From Tribonema minus (Eukaryota; Sar; Xanthophyceae; Tribonematales; Tribonemataceae): DNA of 64,000 bases. The stretch covers positions 1,488,001 to 1,552,000 of the forward strand of contig JAFCMP010000223.1 in NCBI GenBank assembly GCA_017506865.1. Direction: 5' to 3'. Positions 1-12,041 of the stretch are shown here, in pieces (positions within the stretch are counted from its first letter, which is position 1; each line of letters starts with the position of its first letter). Position numbers and translations under genes: made by a program. The notes beneath the pieces are model-generated. The model did no database searches, was not told where the DNA came from, and saw only the letters and a program-made list of their open reading frames with translations.

Positions 1-199
1 GGGTCAAAGTCAGCGGCAGAGCTGAAGTTGGGGCAACGGCCCGGTGTTGAGGTTTAGCGTCACACTGCCACGACATCTCATGTGCAGCGCTGACTGCTGT
101 AATGTCTGATGCTGTTGTGCAATCCCTGCAGCATGCGCAGATACCGCTGCCGGGCATGGAGGAGCGGCGCGGCGCGTGGACAACGCTGTTCCTAGGTAG

Positions 200-330
200 G
201 TATATGAAAAACGAATCAAAAAGATCGTTGAGCTTTAGGTGACAAGGGATGGTTAGCCGCAAGTGCCTTCCACCAATAGCCGTGGTCGCCGCTGCTGCAG
301 TCATTGGCCACGAGTCAAACAGTGCCACCG
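200..330 (+). repeat. Partial copy of the 36.2 kb foldback element
   Basis: This stretch matches the left arm and adjoining inner part of the element at 36,180-36,605. Shared words include GAATCAAAA, TTTAGGTGACA, GGTTAGCC, AAGTGCCTT and ATTGGCCACGAGTC in the same order and spacing. The second, inverted arm was not found nearby, so this looks like a fragment or solo copy. Confidence 0.7.
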
Positions 331-867
331 TAACCACAGTAGGCAAAAAGACTTCTGTGTGCAAGCTTTTTAGCGTTCGAGGCATGGGTGTTCAGTGTGG
401 TATGTGCCTGACAAATAGAGATGCATACCCCTGCACCTGGGGCATTCAATCAAAGTTGCTATTTGATGCAAATTGACCGTGTTGTTTGACACCGCTGCCA
501 ACCCTCGGCATATGCTGTTGCGGTTGTGTTAGAGGTACGAGGCACAGTGTGTTGAAGTTGTGCACTCTCGATGTGCAGAGGCACGAGGCATGGGCGAACA
601 GTCCGCGAGAGGTGCGCCTTTTTTTTTTTCTCGTCGCATGCAGCGTGCATGAAGCCCCGAGCACGCAGATACCATTGTCCATTGCGACGCGCACATTACC
701 CGCATGTTACAACAGTGACTTTTGTCAACATTAAATGGCTGCTGCATGCACTTGCATGTGTTGAGCGCTGCCGCACTGCGTGGGACAGCGTACCATATAC
801 ATACCCCTCAAGCATTGATTACGCATGAGGTCTATGGCATGCTGAAGTGCTTGTATGTTTTATTTGT

Positions 868-1012
868 ACCTCATTCAGGTCGCGAAGAAGCCCAGACGGC
901 AGATGTCCAGCTTGCTACCAGAATCCACATGTGTCTTGTGAACACTTGAAAATGTCTGGATGCGCATCGACCATCACTTCTAAACGGCATCGGCAAATGG
1001 CACCTCGCCCCC
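868..1012 (+). repeat. Dispersed repeat R1, copy 1
   Basis: This is one of at least four full copies in the window (others near 25,386, 54,838 and 55,235; a fragment near 12,262). Shared order: a GCGCGAAAAAGCCC-like start, AGCTTGCTA, an ACATGTGT-like word, TGTCTGAATGCGCAT-like, ATCACTTCT and finally CAAATGGCA. Copies are diverged and carry no obvious open frame, so this is probably an old non-autonomous mobile repeat. Confidence 0.65.
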
Positions 1013-1789
1013 TTCTGCGCGTTCTTCAATATATTTTGCAGTACATCTTGCTGACCAAACGTATGATGCGTATGCGCTGTTGCAGACTTGCACGATGCCG
1101 TCAGCTTCTGCTTCAGAGCGGCGCCATTCAAGACGCTGGAGTTCATCAAGATATGCCCTAGCGTTAGGGTCAGGAAGGTAAGAATACCTTTCGCGGCTAA
1201 ATGACCCCTGGGAGTTCGTACAGTTCTGCGCTAGATCATCGTGCGCTGCTCCGTGGTGCTCTCTTCCCTAACTTGATCAAAGCGTGTTGAGCCGTTACAA
1301 GTTCAAACCATCACAATAGAATGCATGACTTTGTTGACGTGCTACTCATTGTCACGCATCTGGCAGGATGGCCAAACTGAATCAACTTCGAACTCCGCCT
1401 GCACAAACTCAAGCCTTGTTTGATCTCGCTGTGTAGAAGTCTCACACATTGCTGTCTTACAAAAAGTTCAGAATATCATACTTAAAGCTAGTGCTGAATG
1501 CCATGATTCAGACTGCAATGTTGGTGTGTGAAACGGTGGCATCCATGGCGCATGTAACCTGGGTGGCCACTTCCAAGTGTTTCATTTGCCTTCAAAGCTT
1601 TTCCAATCCACCGGGCACACTGATAATCGGGCCGCCAATGACCTGCCCATGTCGGTGATTGTCCCGTGCTCCATTTCGTTTGCCCCCTGTATACATACAT
1701 GCCTCCATTGACCACATTCCGTGCTCCATGGCGTCTGTATACCCCATATACTTACATACTCTGAAGCCTTATCTCGTACTCCTCGTTTG

Positions 1790-1900
1790 CCGCCAGAATT
1801 TCACGCGTGGAGTTTCATCCAACGCGGTAAATACAGTTCAATCGTTGCCCGCTCATAATCTACCCGTTGGAGATGTGCCTCGCTCCACATCGCATGTATA
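1790..1900 (+). repeat. Junction echo of exon 2003-2188 (start)
   Basis: The stretch reads as a diverged copy of the acceptor region and first ~100 bases of the exon at 2003: CGCCAG, then a TTCAC..GCG..GAGT pattern, AATACAGTTCAA, GCTC.T and GTTGGAGATGT, in the same order as in the exon. It lies just upstream in direct orientation and no longer encodes a continuous frame. Confidence 0.65.
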
Positions 1901-2002
1901 CATACCCCCATGTGCATACATACCTCGCAGCCATACCTTATCCTTTCATTTCTCATTTTCTCATTGCCAAGCCTTATCTGCGTCGCATTCATTCGCCGCC
2001 AG

Positions 2003-5000
2003 GTGTTCACACTGCGCGGAGTGCCATCTGATGCAGCGAACACAGTTCAACCATCGGCTGCTCGTGATCTTCCAGTTGAAGATGTACCGCGCTCCATGGC
2101 GTACCCACTGGGGGTAATGCCCCTGTCCTGGCTGGTGCGCCCTTCTGACATGGCCCCCGTGACAGTGCCGCAGCAGAAGCAGCCCCAGGTGTTGATGAGC
2201 TGACTCATATTCAAGCATACTTCTCAGTCAGCCTGCAGTATGATGACAAAAAGAATCAGAGCCCATACGGGTTCCTGCACCGCGCTGGCGTACCTGGTTC
2301 AGTAATGTATGTGGCGGCACCGCACAGCACAAGCAGCTTCAGGTGCTGGCAAACTGACGCATGAGGGCATGGTTGACGATAGACTAAGTCTGAAGCTTGA
2401 CGATGGGCGTACATGATTTTGGTTCAATATGTAGGTCTCTACTTCAAGTAAATACTTCCATGGCGTGTCCACTGGGGGTAATGCCTAGAATAAGCGTTAG
2501 AGTCAGAGTTCTTGTTTGGGTGAGCGTGGCCCTTCAGACATGGCCGCAGCAGCAGCAGCAGCAGCAGCGGAAGCAGCCTTAGGTAATGACGAGCTGAGCT
2601 GACCCGCATTCAATCATACACACATGCTCCATCAGTCACAAGTATGGTAATGCCGATACCTTTTTGCAAATTAGAGTAGAGAAGGTTTCAGGCCACTGCT
2701 GATTGACCATGATCCTGGGTGCATCATGATCCCATGCAGAGGACTGCTTATACCTGCAAATACTTGTGAATGAGTGCATACCTGTGGAGACACTTCTACT
2801 CCTGAATGAGTGAGCCGAGCATGATACCTCTGCAGCTTTCGTTCACAAAAGTAAAGTCTCAGAAGCTTTCTCATTGTTTTGATTACTCACTCTAGAACGC
2901 TGTCTCTCTGGCCTTTCTGCAAACAGCTAACGGTGTGTCCATTGTCAAATCATTTGAAAACATATGCTCGCATGTATTTTACTTTGACAGGCAAGGCGGC
3001 ACTCTACCGGCACCGTAGCCGGCACGGCCGTTGCTTTTGGGCAGGGCGTTGTGACGCGAAAGGGCAGCCTGGCATCTACTGCTCAGCCGCAGAGCAGGTA
3101 TGTGGGTATGTATGTATCAGAGTATCAGAGGGCCGGTGTGTATGTATGATGTACGTGGGTATGTATGGGAGGGCAACTTGGCATCTTCTGCTCAGGCACA
3201 GAGCAGGTGTGTATGTAGTGATGTAGTTGAAGTACATGACAACTTAGCATCTGAGTGCGCCACCACCAAGCAGATATGTATGCATGTACATGATAACTTA
3301 GCATCTACTGCTCAGCCACAGTGCAGGTACAGTATGTATGTGCACGATAAACTTGCATCTACTGCCCAGCCACAGTGCAGGTACAGTATGTACATGACGA
3401 CAAAAAAACTGCATCTACTGCTTGACCACCACGCAGGCATGTGTGTCTTGGCATCTACTGCAGACTGGCATCCGCTCTTCAATCATAAAACGGGTGTTAA
3501 TGTACATCGACACGCGCGTTGTGGTCGGTGTCAATTTTGCCTCAGCTGCACAGGTACAATGCAGGTATGCATGTGGTGACGAATCTGCATCTACTCCTCA
3601 GCCACAAGAGCAGGTCTGCAATCATGAGTCGTCGTGTGGCATCTGCTCTTGTGATCCTCACTGAAGCACCTAATTGCCCCGCTCCATACACGAGCCCTCA
3701 TTCCACCCCCCCCCCCCCCCCCCCCCACTCGCCCAGTCACGCCATCAAGCCCTCCCCTGCGAGATCCGCCAGCGCGACGCCGCAGCGCAGCGGCAGCAGC
3801 GCCGCCGCCGCCGCTGCCGCCGCTACTCCCACACAACAGAGGCGGCAGCTGTCTCAGACCACTGGTACCCCCCGCCAGACAACTCCGCGCTTGAGCACTG
3901 CTGCTACCATGCAGCAGTTATCTCGCAGCGGCTCGGCAGGCAAGGGCACGCGCGCTGCTGCTGCTGCTGCTGCGGCGGCGGCGGCGGCGGGCGCTGCGGG
4001 TTCGCCCACGCCGGATAAGCACTGCCTCAGTCCGCCGCTGCAGCAGCAGCAGCGCTCAGGGGCATCGCTACAGCAGCAGCGCTCAAGCACATCTGCACAC
4101 CAGCGCTCAGCGGCATTTACACCAGCGGAAGACGATGCTGGCGACGATGGCGATGAAGGCTTCGCGGGAGAGCTGGTGACGCTCGGCCGCGTCACCGCGC
4201 CGCTGCTGCCGGCGCGGCAGCGCGCCGCCACTGCCGCTGCCGCCGCTGCCGTGAGCGCTGCCACACTCGGCGATTGGCAGGTGGAGGACCCTCCTCTGTC
4301 GGCGCGATCAACAGGGGCACGCGCGCACTCGCGCGCCGACAGTGTTTCTGGGGGATCCGCCCGTCGCTCTGGGGGGACGGTGGGGGACCCCCCTTTGTCG
4401 GCACGGTCGACAGGGGGCCCGCTGTCAACAGGAGGACAATCGCGTGCCGCCAGTGCCTCTGGGGGGTCTGCCAGAGAGTCTGGGGGGGCGGCGGAGGACC
4501 CCCCTCTGTCAGCACGGTCGGCAGGGGGAAACGCGCGCGCCAGTGCCTCTGGGGGGTCTGCCAGTCGCTCGAATGGGGGGGCGGGGGAGCCCCCTCTATC
4601 AGCACGGTCGGCAGGGGGAAACGCGCGCGCCGCCAGTGCCTCTGGGTGGGCTGCCAGAGATTATGGGGGGGCGGTGGGGGATCCCCCTGTCTCGGCGCGC
4701 TCAGCAGGGGGACAGCGCGAGCGGCGGCCCTCTTCATCATCGTCGGCGTCAGCGCGGCGCGCAGAAGCGGAGCCCTCGCATCCGCACGGCAGCGGCCGCG
4801 GCTGCGCAACTGGCGCGGTGGCGCCTGATGGGCGGGGTTTGAGCACTGTTGCGCCTGGCAGCATGGGGGCGGGAGATCCCCCACTGTCGGCACGGTCGTC
4901 AGGGGGACAGGATGGGGGGCGGCGGCCCGCGTCATCGTCATCTGCAACTGCGCGGCGAGCGGAGGCGGAGCGCTTCGTTGCGGGCAGTGCCGATGGTGAA

Positions 5001-8000
5001 GCGGCTTTGGGTGTGCGGGCTCTGGTGGGTGAGGCGAGGGGCGAGGGCTGGCGGGTGGAACGCCCGCTGTCGTCGGCGTCGGTCAGGTGAGCGCTGCTGC
5101 ACGCTCATAGGTATGTATAGGCAAATGAAAAATGGCGGCATCGCGTGCTGGCTGCTATCACGCACCTTGGACCTGTCGCTGTGAGTAAGGATGTGGCAGC
5201 AGGCGTGATCGGGTGAGCGCTGCTGCCGCGCTCTCGTGCATGCGCACACATGGGTGCATTCTTTTCCTGGCTGCTGCGCTCTGGTGAATGCGTACATACA
5301 TAGAAATGAGGGAGAGCATTGCTGCACTGTCACACCTAGATTCATGCAAATACACGCAGCACCAGACTTCGAGAAATTTGAAGCCTCTAATGGTATTACA
5401 ATTTTAGTGTCCATGCTGCTGTACTTATATGTGTGTATGGCGTCTTGATGTCGCAAGCACGCAACACCGGCATTGCCGACGCCATTTGTAAATCCGTGGG
5501 CCGTGGCGCCCGTAACTGCACTTCAACTTGAAGATGAAACATACCTGCGGCGAACTTCTTCGCCAGCAATGGGAGCGTCACACAGGTGAGGTTGTGCACT
5601 TCTGTCCTGACCTCTGGTCACCAAGTCCTGTGCAGGTGCTCGTGTTCGCATGTGAGAAACATTTGACAGAATGCACAGATGGAAATGTTCCTGTCGCTTT
5701 TTTGTCTTCGTCCACCGTTCTGTCACTTGATTGCCAGTGATCAGCAGTGATCAGTGGGCTGTTAGCAGCACAAACACATGCGCTGCACGATCTTGCATCG
5801 CCCAGTTTGCAGCTGCCGTCATGGCAAATGGAAAAACTGAGCTTGCATGTTCAGAAGAGGGGGGGGGGGGGTGACACGCCGGTGCATCCGTGGCCAAATC
5901 TACGGCTCAGAGCCATGCGGGAATGGTAAGTGTCGGGGCACGCATCGCTGTGCGGGAGAGTCACCAACGGCGACTGTGTTAATGGGCGCTGCTGAATGCT
6001 GACACGCGCCAGCACATGCTGCCACAGCACTAGGGGGTCCGCTTGCGGATGGGGACGGGGGTTAGGGATAAAGTTAGGCTCAGGTCAGGGTTAACGCTAA
6101 AATGGGGGTTAGGTTTCGGGTTGTGTAACCCGAAACACGGGGGGGGGGGGGGGGGGGGGGCGTTAGCACGCTGCGACGCTCCACCTCGCACGCGCTCATC
6201 TAACGCAACTTCTTTTGCTCTCCTGCAACTGCAGGGGGCTGAGCTCTGGTGATGACAATGCTGAGCGCTGCCATGCGGTGCCGTGTGCGGACGCTGTGCG
6301 CGATGCGCCGTGGCCGCAGGGTGAGCACTGCAACATGTGCATGTCTGATATGTAGACTGTACCATTAATGACCATCATCAACATGCGACAGCGTTTAATG
6401 GACATACCCTGATTCTTACCCTAGTGCAGCTCTGGGCACTCAAGCTGCACAACCCACAGCCGTACAGAGGTTGTGCTGTTCTCGATTCGTGGATCATTTA
6501 TTTCTTTGCTCACATGTCAATGGCAGTGTGTGAGTGTCCACAGTGCCCTACTTCAAAGTGTCCACGTATCTTCAAAGTGCCCACATATCGCGATCACACT
6601 GTGTACAAGGCCTGAGGCATTGGGGCCCATAGCAGTGACTTCACACTTGCGCTTTTCAATTCTTGCACCAGAAGTAACGTACCAGCAGGTACTTCCGTGG
6701 TCGCCCATGTGTGAGTCTTGAACGATACCACTCACCAGCTCACTAATTGGTCCAGGGTAGGGTTAGGGGTCAGGCATTGTATCCGCATCCACCACCGCTG
6801 CTACACAAGTGTGCAGCACAGCACGTTTTGCTGCATCCCCATATACCCAGTAATCACCCGAACGGTCTCTACCCCTTCCTCCCCCCCCCCCTTTGCCCCC
6901 CCCCCTTTCCCCCTTCATGCGCCACCGCACCCACAGCGCGCGGCCTTAACAGCAGCAGCAGTAGCCGGCGCAGCAGTTCAAGCCGGCCCGCCACAGCGCA
7001 GCGCACCGCTGCTGTGGACGATGAACCTCCAGTTGAAGTTGCGCAGGGCTCCGCAGCAGTGCTCATCGGCGTGCTGCGCGGCAGCAGCGCTCAACAACCT
7101 ACGCCGCGACAACGCCTCGCGAGCAACGGCCCCACCTCGCTACCGACATCGGCGGCAGCGGCGCCGCAGCCGAACGGCCGCCCGTTGTCGCATTCGCCAC
7201 ACGAGGCGGTGACGGCGGTGCTAGCGGGCGAGCCGCCGTGGTCCGCATCTAGTGCGCGCACAACACAATCTCACCCATATCATTCTCGACTTACAACGGG
7301 GGAGGCAGGAGCGCAGATCTCAGACTCAGAGTCGGACTCTCGGCGCGCTGCAGGGGGCGAGTCGCCGCCCAGCGGCAGCGCCAGAGGGCCGATGCGGCCC
7401 GCCTCCGCTGCCAGTGCCGCAACAGCAGCGTCGCCACCGCCGCAGCAGCTGCGACCAGTATCTCGTGACCGCAGTGCACCCCCCCGCAGCAGCGCTGACC
7501 GTTCGGCGCCGCCGCCGCAATTTAAACGGGCAGCAGCAGCGAACGTGCACAGCGATGACGCCGGCGACTGGAGCCCACGGTCAGAACCGCAGCAGCAGCA
7601 GCTGTCGCCCCTGGACGCTGCTCTGGGGCACTCAGTGCTCAGCGCCGCTGCAGCACCGCTCAGCAGCGGCAGTGCTCATAGCGCTGCCCGTGCGGCCCGC
7701 TCCAGCGCGGCGGCAGTAGCGCCAGCAGCAGCAGCGCCAGCGCCTGCAGCAGCGCTCAGGAGCAGTCTAGGCAGCGCCGCCGCCGCCGCCGCCGCTGCCG
7801 CTGCGCGCTCTGGCTCGCATGTGGCAGCAACGGCAGCAGCGGCAGCAGCGGCAGCAGCAGCAGCAGCAGCAGCGCCGGTGACAGTGCTCAGCGCTTCCTC
7901 CACGCCGCGCAGCAGCAGCAGCCGCATCCCGTCGCGGCAGGTGCTGGCGGCGGACGATGCGCGCCCGCCCTTTGACAACTCGCTAATAGACGCGTTTGGC

Positions 8001-10408
8001 GCGCTAGAGTTTGCGAGCGACGGCGACGAGAGTCCGCTGCGACCGGCCACGCGCGGCAGCAGCGGAACAGTCCAGCGGAGCGATGCTGCGGTGGCAGCGC
8101 TCAACGGCAGGGGCGCACCACAGAGGAGGTCGGTTCGGCTCGAAAATTGGGGTCGATGGTGCTGTGTGCAGTGTGCTTGAAATGGCTGACGTCGTTGGTA
8201 GCAGCATTATGTAGTACTACCTTGTGTGTGCGTTCAGGCGAAGGCCGCTGCGTTGTTTGAGGTTGGTGGCACCCGTGCGTGCAGCGAGCTTGATGCTTGC
8301 ACACAAGGGCCGAGCGGTGAGCCGAGCACAGCGTGTCAACTCTGCGCTCAAGCCTTGATGACACATGGCTCAGTTATCCAGTTCGCCGCGTGACAGTTAC
8401 TGGCAAATACTGGCAGTTAGTGAAACAGGCAGACAATACAGCCGACAACCGCGCAATCTGAGCCAGTGTCATCAGCGCCTTCCCAGAGGGTATGCATGCA
8501 TCACAGGCTTCACCTAAGCATACCCTATGCTGCCCGCAGCCCCAGCAGCGACATGGATGCCAGCGGAGCGCTGTGGCTGGAACAGTCTCTGAACGTTCCG
8601 CAACGACCAGGCGCCGGCGCACACCCGCAGGTCAGCAACAGCGCTCAACATGCGAGGAGCAACAGTGCTCAGCATATGGGCAGCAGCAGCAGCAGCAAAG
8701 GCAGCAGCGGTCAGCATGAGGGCGAGTTGGAGAGGCGGCGGCGCGCGCTGGAGGACCTGGAAGGGTCCTACCGGGTGAGTCTCAGAGACTCGACTTCTTA
8801 TTCAAGGACTCCATGACTCAGTATCTACCTGGTGACTCACAAGACTCATATGTGTATTCAATGACTCAACAACTCAGTAGCCACCGGGTGAATCGCAAGT
8901 CTCATCTTCGTACTCAATGACTCAAAGACCACAACGCAGTTGCTCACGTGCGCCGTTTGAAACAGTTTTCCATGGCGTGGACGATATTGTAGTCTAGAGC
9001 ACAAGCCAGCGTCCCTGCTTCTGTCCTGATAGTCGACAGCATCGTAGAAGCACTTGCTTCTAAGTCACAACCTTGACTGATCTTGCCCCTGACTGATTTT
9101 CACGTCAGAAAGCATGTACCTTTTTGTTTTTCTGCAGGGTTCGTGAACGAGTGTCTGGTGGTGCTGTTGAGCTCGCACTTTCTTGTGGTTTGTGATGTCA
9201 CACAAGGGGCGCAATCGTGCCTACCTCTGCATAGCGAGGTCGGTGGCAGCAGCACACCACAAGCCAGGAACATGTTGCAATGCAGCACCAGGAGAACTGC
9301 CTCCCAACAACCTGCGCGAGCCTTATCCAGTTTTCAGATTCACATGTGGCTCATCTGCAATGCCCCGACAGCTCAGCCGCGTTTGGTGTAAGCCCAACTA
9401 CTCGTAACCCTAATTGCTCGTAACCCTAACCCTAGCTAAGCACTCATGCCTGTGCACTGAATCGCCGCACTGGCAAATCTAACCAGAGTGAATGCATGAA
9501 CCCAGAGTTCACAGACGCGCCAGCTGCCACGCCGTGCGACAAACCAGCACATTTCAAAGTGTGCTGAGCACTGATGGCTCCCCCCTCGTCCAACGATGTA
9601 CATCAAGTTTGAAGTAGCACAACGCAACGGCGACACACTCTCTTGCCTACTGCGACGCGCGCTTGTGCTAGCGCGCCCTGGCCACGCATGCTGAGCGCTG
9701 CTGCACAATAGAGGTTGGCGCGCTGCGCGACGCGCTGGTGATAGTGCCGCGCCGTGCGGCCATGCAGCACTGCTCCGCAGCCCGCCCATACAGCACGACG
9801 TGCAAGGTGCTGACCGTTGTTGCCGCAAGGCTGTGAGGCGCAGCTCTGTAATTGCGTGCTCGCGTCAGCCACTCACGCAGCACTGCTCAGCAATCCGCAC
9901 CAGGGTACACTCACGCCTCAGCAATGTGCGTGCCACGCGGCAGTGCTCTCAAGGCATCGCTAAATCACTTGGCTGCAGAGGCCCAGCGTACGCTCTCGCG
10001 TACGCGCATCGCACACGCGGAGCACTGACGCGGTCATCGCCTAGATGCAGGGCTGAGGCTAGGGTTACGGTTAGGGTCAGTGGAATATGACTGGACGCCG
10101 CGCCTACCCCCAACTACGCAATACACGCGCTGAGCACTGATGCACCCCCCCCCCCTCCCCCCCTTCTGTTGCAGGCGGAGTTCGGTACGATTGATGATCT
10201 GGAGCTGACCGCCTCACTTGCGGCACTACCGCTCGTTGACGCAGCGCGACCCGACAGTGCAGCACGTCTCAGCAGCGCCAATCGCCTCGACATCGCGCCT
10301 GCAGAGCTCAATTTCGAAGGGCTTTCGTCGCCAGAGCTTGTCATCGAAGGGTCTCTGAGGGGCGGCACTTGGGACCCGCCAGATACAAGCTTTAATGGCT
10401 TCAGGTAG
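2003..10408 (+). CDS. Multi-exon Ser/Ala-rich disordered protein
   Basis: Six exons chain with agreeing phases: 2003-2188, 2991-3097, 3737-5086, 6953-8128, 8540-8774 and 10175-10408. All junctions use GT-AG. The last exon either stops at TAG 10406-10408 or splices at 10404/10405 (CAG|gtaggc). The protein would be about 1,100 residues. It is almost wholly low complexity: Ala, Ser, Pro, Gln and Arg tracts, repeated PQRS- and SAQ-type words, and in exon 3 an imperfect repeat with core DPPLSARS(T/A)GG. Exon 5 ends in a short charged helix (ELERRRRALEDLEGSYR) and exon 6 is acidic and less repetitive. The true first exon was not found. No known domain is recognisable; a scaffold, cytoskeletal or nuclear role would be a guess. 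The coding case rests on the phase-consistent chain and a long GC-rich frame. Confidence 0.6.
2455..2615 (+). repeat. Junction echo of exon 2003-2188 (end)
   Basis: This is a diverged direct copy of the 3' half of the exon ending at 2188 together with the intron start: CCATGGCGT, CACTGGGGGTAATGCC, then GACATGGCC, CAGCAG, AAGCAGCC, AGGT and finally GAGCTGAC.CATTCAA. A shorter trace lies near 2335-2372. The copy keeps an AGGT at the position of the original donor. Confidence 0.75.
3060..3625 (+). repeat. Array of donor-junction echoes of exon 2991-3097
   Basis: The end of the exon (GGCATCTACTGCTCAGCC, then CAGAGCAG) and the following GTATGTATGT intron start recur about six to eight times over ~550 bases with varying spacing (near 3070, 3180, 3248, 3300, 3354, 3408, 3450 and 3590). 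Each unit holds an AG|GT or AGGTRYRT-like donor. It looks like a minisatellite born from a splice junction. Confidence 0.75.
3706..3726 (+). repeat. C21 homopolymer before a splice acceptor
   Basis: There is an uninterrupted run of 21 C ten bases before the CAG|T acceptor at 3736/3737. It stands where a pyrimidine tract is expected. Similar C runs precede the acceptors at 10,174, 39,439, 44,383 and 51,205. Confidence 0.85.
4270..4910 (+). repeat. In-frame tandem repeat in exon 3 of the disordered gene
   Basis: About seven imperfect units of roughly 80-110 bases encode variants of GDPPLSARSTGG followed by an Ala/Ser/Arg spacer (for example SASGGSARESGG). Runs of GGGG and CCCCC interrupt the units. 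The repeat stays open in the coding frame, which supports it being translated. Confidence 0.8.
6050..6160 (+). repeat. Degenerate telomere-like tract and G22 run
   Basis: GGGGTTAGGGATAAAGTTAGG-like sequence (6050-6120) resembles decayed TTAGGG repeats and is followed by an uninterrupted run of 22 G at 6139-6160. It lies inside the intron 5087-6952 of the disordered gene. Confidence 0.7.
8768..8935 (+). repeat. Triplicated splice-donor junction
   Basis: The exon end CTACCGG and donor GTGAGTC are followed by two further diverged copies about 60 bases apart: CTACCTGGTGACTCACAAGACTC and CCACCGGGTGAATCGCAAG-like, each trailed by TCAATGACTCA. The first copy is the functional donor (8774/8775). Confidence 0.75.
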
Positions 10409-10660
10409 GCTAGGGACATGATACGCGTTGCGTAAGATGCATGATGCAGGTGACGGCTGGGCATCAGTTACATGTGTGCCACTGCAATATGCCGGTGTAC
10501 TGGTGTTGTACTCGTTGTGTACAGAATATGACCTGATGACGATTGGTTGTCCTTCCGCCAATTGGCAAGTTCGCGCGTACGAGTGCAGACGCTCCGCAAC
10601 ATGTCCCTATGGCAATACACAAATTTGTCGATGAGTAGCTAAGCGCAAAAGCCGTGTGCC

Positions 10661-11108
10661 ATGGCTGACGACCTCGCGTACGGGCTGAGGGCGTTCCAGG
10701 TCAGTGCTCAGCGCACAGCGCCCGCGGGCGCGATGAAGTTTGACCGCCGTGCCGGCAGAGCTGTGCACTGACACCATGCTGCTGATGTCGAGTGTTGTGG
10801 CGTTGCAAGCAACAACGATGGATACAATAGCACATCATCAGTGTCTCATACAAGCGCGCCCTTGAGAACATAATTTGACCGCATACGTACATCCTCATTC
10901 AGAGGGCCCAGAGCAGTTACTACGTGCATATCTGGCGGCTTTCTGTGTGGAAGTCTGCCATGACCGCATACATGTTCATTGATGAAACTGGCCAAAGCAG
11001 GGAACGTGTGCATCTTCTGCGCGATGCAGGTCTGCTGCGCTGGGTGCGCGCGAAGAAGATTACGACGACGTCATGCTTGCCAGCCAAGCACATCAACCAG
11101 AGGATGAG
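10661..11108 (+). CDS. Candidate start of a second gene (two exons)
   Basis: An ATG in good context (GTGCCATGG) opens a 39-base exon 10661-10699 (MADDLAYGLRAFQ), which splices in phase 0 to 10903-11108. The second exon begins RAQSSYYVHIWRLSVWKSAM and ends at a GAG|gtaacc donor in phase 2. The helical pattern with spaced Trp residues is loosely like Sfi1-type or IQ-like helical repeats, but I cannot assign a family. It could equally be part of the upstream gene if an unseen exon bridges them. The next exon in phase is uncertain; a short stretch after the acceptor at 11471 fits phase 2 but soon meets a stop. Confidence 0.4.
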
Positions 11109-11460
11109 GTAACCCCAACCCTAACCTCAACCCTAAGCCTAGCCCTAGCTACTGTTGCATATAGCTAGGGCAAAATATTCGGGCTAGGTTCAGTAGGGTC
11201 AGTCCTAGCGACATTATCGCTAAACCTAACCCAAACGCTAAGCTTCTGGTGCAGGGCTTGAACTCGCGTAGCCGCAACAACGAGGGCCCTGCGCTTGAAA
11301 AAGTCAGAAGCAGTAGTGTGTCCACCGAGAAGCGGGTGACGAGGTGAATACTGCTGCCGAGCTGCCCTAGGGTTAGAACAAACTTTAGGGTTGTGGTCTA
11401 ACCCTAGCCCTAACCACAAACCCTGGGATCAGCAATAGGGTCAGGATAAGGCCTTGAAGA
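11105..11460 (+). repeat. Degenerate telomere-like repeats
   Basis: CCCTAACC/CCTAAGCC and TAGGGTT words occur repeatedly in both orientations (11110-11160, 11190-11250, 11365-11450). They are scattered and imperfect, as in old interstitial telomeric sequence. Confidence 0.65.
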
Positions 11461-11509
11461 GCCATGTGCAGGTACAGAGACGGCGGTGATGAGGGCTACA
11501 GCGGCTTCA

Positions 11510-11725
11510 CACTTATTTGATGCTGGCGCTAGGCATCACCTGCTGCTGTGTGCACTTGCAAAGGGGACAGATGAACTGCACAAATTGGCTGTCGCCGCCA
11601 GTCTCTTGACGGCAAATTGTATGGCTTTGATGCATTGCCTGCTGCTGTGTGCGCTTTGGAAAGGATATTTGAAGTGCACGAGGCTTCAAGTAGATTGTTG
11701 TCGCCGGTCTCTTGTCTACTTTGAA
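11510..11725 (+). repeat. Tandem duplication, ~108-base unit
   Basis: Two direct copies share ATCACCTGCTGCTGTGTGC/TTGCCTGCTGCTGTGTGCGC, then AAAGG, GAA.TGCAC, TTGTCGCCG and GTCTCTTG. They lie in non-coding sequence between candidate exons and show roughly 75 per cent identity by eye. Confidence 0.65.
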
Positions 11726-12041
11726 GCACAAGTCCTATAACATTGTTTGCGTCTGTGCGGACTTGAGCTGCAGCTGAAGGCTCATACTACAAGTGGCAGG
11801 AAACTGCACGCATGCACCAAAAAGTTGCAGGTGCACATGAAGACACCAGACCGTGCGAAGAGCACGCAGCGAACTGCGATGGTGGTGAACTGGTACGCTC
11901 TGGCTCGCCTACAGTATGCAATGCATGCGAGTTGTTTTGCCATACCAGCATACTGCTTCTGGCAGTGTTACGGTGGGCGCGGTTCGAAGGAGTGCTCAAA
12001 CTTGCGCTCGCTGGATGTCAACACCTGCGCTTTGAACGCAG

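Larger units (their letters stand above)
1..2002. other. 5' end of window, no gene supported
   Basis: Every open frame here is short and lacks coding character. The stretch holds a partial copy of a MITE-like element (about 200-330), one copy of the dispersed R1 repeat (about 868-1012) and, at 1790-1900, a decayed copy of the exon that begins at 2003. An upstream first exon of the gene at 2003 probably lies here or outside the window, but I cannot identify it. Confidence 0.5.

Noticed and set aside
4192-4947. 251-codon minus-strand frame
   Set aside because: It lies opposite the DPPLSARS repeat of the disordered gene; composition follows the other strand and no splice partners fit.
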